Translations under genes and position numbers: made by a program
Assembly (NCBI GenBank): GCA_030267565.1
Contig: BRXU01000028.1
Span: forward strand, 397,001-461,000
Source of the DNA: Pleodorina starrii
Lineage: Eukaryota; Chlorophyta; Chlorophyceae; Chlamydomonadales; Volvocaceae
Direction of reading: 5' to 3'
Length of the DNA stretch: 64,000 nucleotides
The notes under the pieces: generated by a model
The model's input: only the letters and a program-made list of their open reading frames with translations
Database searches by the model: none
What the model was told of the DNA's origin: nothing
Shown: one piece after another, positions 61,575 to 64,000 of the stretch
Layout of the letters: every line of letters begins with the position of its first letter
How positions within the stretch are numbered: the first letter of the stretch is position 1

Positions 61575-64000
61575 ATGTCAATTTTGATCAGAAAGGACGT
61601 GCAAAGGTTGGCCAGTGGAATGTATGCTTTGGAACAGGACATTCGACGGCGCGGAAGCCGGGTTACATTGGAAACTGACGCAACGGCGGCCGCAACAAGA
61701 GAGGTACGGAGAGCCCGGCATCTTCCACAAGTGCCGCCTGTGCTGGCCTATGGTTTACCATTAAGCTTCTATGTAAATGTTAAATTACAATGTTAACTTT
61801 GCTTGGGGATCGGCGTTTGCATCGTATTGCACTTTTTTTAGGCACGGGCGGACGGCGAACGCATATCGGCAAATATTCCCACCCGCAAAAAATGCGCATC
61901 AGAGAACCTTCAGCTCGACCGCTATCGACCTTCAAACACCCATGACACTGGTTCTGTGCTTGCAGAGGTGTGACCAGATGGGACGCGAGGCTCAGCTGCG
62001 AGGTACAGTATCGATCAGAGGCCGAAATTTCTCGGATTGTGCCTGATCTCCCCTTCCTGGCCGAGCCCATGCGACTGGGTTGCGACAGGTAACCGCACTT
62101 CGGCCACCTGGGGCAGGCCTGGGCAGGCGCGGTGTATGTATGGGGACCACCCCACTTATGTTGGTTTGCACAAGCCCGCGGCGAAATCAAATTGTTTTAT
62201 CACGGGTAGTTATATAGTAATTTTTGGCTGCATTTCGAAGGTTTTCGGCACAGACTGCAGGGAGCTATCATGCGGTCACGGGCCGCCCGACGCCAGTATT
62301 TCGACACGCTGTCCTGTGAGCTCTCAGCTCACATTGATGCAGGGGTCGTCAAACAGATGGACTGCGCGGTCAGCATCGTGAAGTGTACGGCGGAGCGATG
62401 GTCACTGTAGTTTGTCACAACCTGAATTGCACGTCTCGTGTATGAAACATGCCCTCCACTATTTTTCTCATCATACTCCCGTTACCTTGTTTTGAGTGCC
62501 TTGCAAAGCCGGTGTCCTTGGCCTGGGGTTTGCCTATTAATTCCGTAGTCTTGTCACTTATTCCCATCTGACCGCCTTGCGAAGCATATTCATCAATATC
62601 ATACATCGTAATATTATGATGAGTTCTATGGAGGGCAGCTCTGGAGCCGGTGGGTGGCCTTAAGTGGCTTGCCAAGCATTGCCGTTCAATGCCGGTCGTG
62701 AGTAACTGAGCGCAGCGGAACTGGCGCCTGGTCCCTTGTCCCTGATACATTGATTGCAGCTGAGGTGTTAACTGTGCATGTAACAAGCAGCGCCACGCAG
62801 CAGCAGCCGGAAGTGAAGCAGGAGCAGGAGCCATGTGGGACGGAGGCCGCAGCGATGATTAAGAAGCCCCTGACTGGCAGGTTGAGGGAACCTGATCCAT
62901 CGTCTGAAAACGACAATGAGGGCAAACCCGCTCAAACCAAACCCGCACAGAGGAGGCCATTACGGTGTCAGGTCTGTTAAAATGCTTCGCGCTGTGCCTT
63001 GCTGCTGCCATGCATAGTTAGGAATTAATACCTTGTATCCATTGCACTGGACGTGCTGCAAAGGTCTCAACTTTAAGCGTGAGGCGCGTTCCGGGTCGAC
63101 TTTAAGGGAAGAATACGGGAAAAATAAGCTGGCCCGTCTCCATTGCGCAGGTGGATGACTGCGGAATGGACTTGGGGCAAGCACGGAAATACTTCCAGCG
63201 ATACAGGTATAGATGTGGGGGAATGGGGATGAAAGTGGGTTGTCTGTGTGCATGTTGCCGTGACCGCATTTCACGAAGTTCCCCTTCCGTCACGTTCCAC
63301 TCTTAATCACGATCTGAAGGGTCTGCGAGCGGCACCTGAAGGCGCCCTCGCTACAAATGGACGGACGCAGCGTCCGTTTTTGTGACCAGTGCTCGAAATT
63401 CCATGATATCTCCATGTTCGAAGGAAGCCGCAGGTAAGTCGCTCTCTTGTGTCTTTGACGAAATTATTGAAGTGTGTTTAATTGAAGGGTGTTCGATGGG
63501 GTTGTTTGTATGGGCCCCGTTGCTAGCCCCCCGCACTGTCTTTTGGCTGCCACATTGTTCGTGCATACACCGTATAGCTAATGGATAATGTCCGCCCATC
63601 ATGAATCGTGTTTGCGCCGGCCTGACCCTCAACTATTTGCCCGGCTGGCCAGCGGCGGTTTGTTCCGTACAGTACAGGACACAGTACAGACTCTAATAGT
63701 AATTGTGACGAAAGAATTCATTTGCACTTTGTCTTGCTGTTCCCGCACCCGATGGACATCTCTGTTGTGATTTCTATGGATGTGGCCATTATATTGCACT
63801 TGTTTTTCAACATGCGACGGAACCTGTGAAAAGTGCGCGGCCGGGCACGTCGAAAAGCCAGCGGCAGCTGGATCTGTGGGTTCTTAACAAGGATGAACGA
63901 TATTCTTGTGAGTAGCATGAGCAGCACTTTGTATTTTTGCGACCGTCTTGGTTTCCTACCAAGCGTTGTCAGGGTCGACTTGTGAGGTTGTAAGCTGGTA
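61575..64000 (+). CDS. SBP-box transcription factor, 5' part (runs off right edge)
   Basis: Proposed exons: 61575-61703, 61842-61967, 62261-62384, 62760-62971, 63151-63206, 63320-63433, with compatible phases (253 codons so far). The SBP domain is plant/algal-specific, zinc-binding and DNA-binding, and usually recognises GTAC. The first zinc site is complete and correctly spaced: C196-x4-C201-x16-C218-x2-H221 (CQVDDCGMDLG…VCERH). The second begins with C237-x2-C240-x3-H244 (FCDQCSKFH). Its last Cys should fall at residue 256, just past the final visible exon end, and no matching exon was found up to 64000. Exons 4-6 are strongly supported. The first three rest on open frame and phase only, and exon 2 uses a weak GTGTGA donor. 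Chlamydomonas CRR1 is an SBP regulator, but orthology cannot be judged here. Confidence 0.8.

Noticed and set aside
62009..62088. Possible SBP-gene exon with a good GTAACC donor
   Set aside because: Using it would need a 41-nt upstream intron and breaks phase with the next exon; skipping it gives consistent phases.

Overview
The window looks like nuclear DNA of a volvocine-type green alga (Chlamydomonas and relatives). It is very GC-rich, with many short exons, GTGAGT/GTAAGT-type donors and GCAG acceptors, and TGTAA polyadenylation motifs a few hundred bases after stop codons. Proteins carry long Ala, Gly and Gln runs encoded by GCC/GCG/GGC/CAG repeats, and introns hold many small satellites. 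Domain content (ABCF4-type ATPase, R2R3-MYB, SBP-box) also points to the green lineage. The species is not determined. All multi-exon models were built by hand by following reading frame and intron phase; no transcript data were available.

Layout, left to right: (1) the 3' end of a WD40 gene, possibly PWP1 (3-155, +). (2) A gap with a tRNA-like, SINE-like element near 1.6 kb. (3) A complete 15-exon ABCF ATPase gene of the plant ABCF4/GCN20 group (2225-10828, +); its introns carry a 188-bp satellite and two related foldback repeat families. (4) A two-exon coiled-coil gene of unknown function (12473-13649, +). (5) A giant 14-exon gene for a protein of about 4147 residues (15430-33033, +), with an IQ-like motif and Sfi1-like Trp/Arg repeats near its N-terminus. 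(6) A compact six-exon gene for a 112-residue two-helix membrane protein (35636-37002, -), head to head with (7) a BUD22/SRFBP1-like ribosome-biogenesis gene (37320-42298, +). (8) A 9-kb stretch without a supportable gene, containing inverted repeats and an exact 258-bp duplication. (9) An eight-exon R2R3-MYB gene (51452-58407, -) with a tRNA-Arg(ACG) gene nested antisense in an intron. (10) Divergent from it, the 5' part of an SBP-box transcription factor gene running off the right edge (61575 onward, +).

These are individually transcribed eukaryotic genes, not an operon. ABCF, BUD22 and the possible PWP1 share a ribosome/translation theme. The window ends with two transcription factors in divergent arrangement. 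The most unusual items are the giant Sfi1-like protein, the alternating satellite and foldback repeats inside ABCF introns, the duplicated C-terminal motif in the BUD22 protein, and a near-perfect 38-bp inverted repeat downstream of it.
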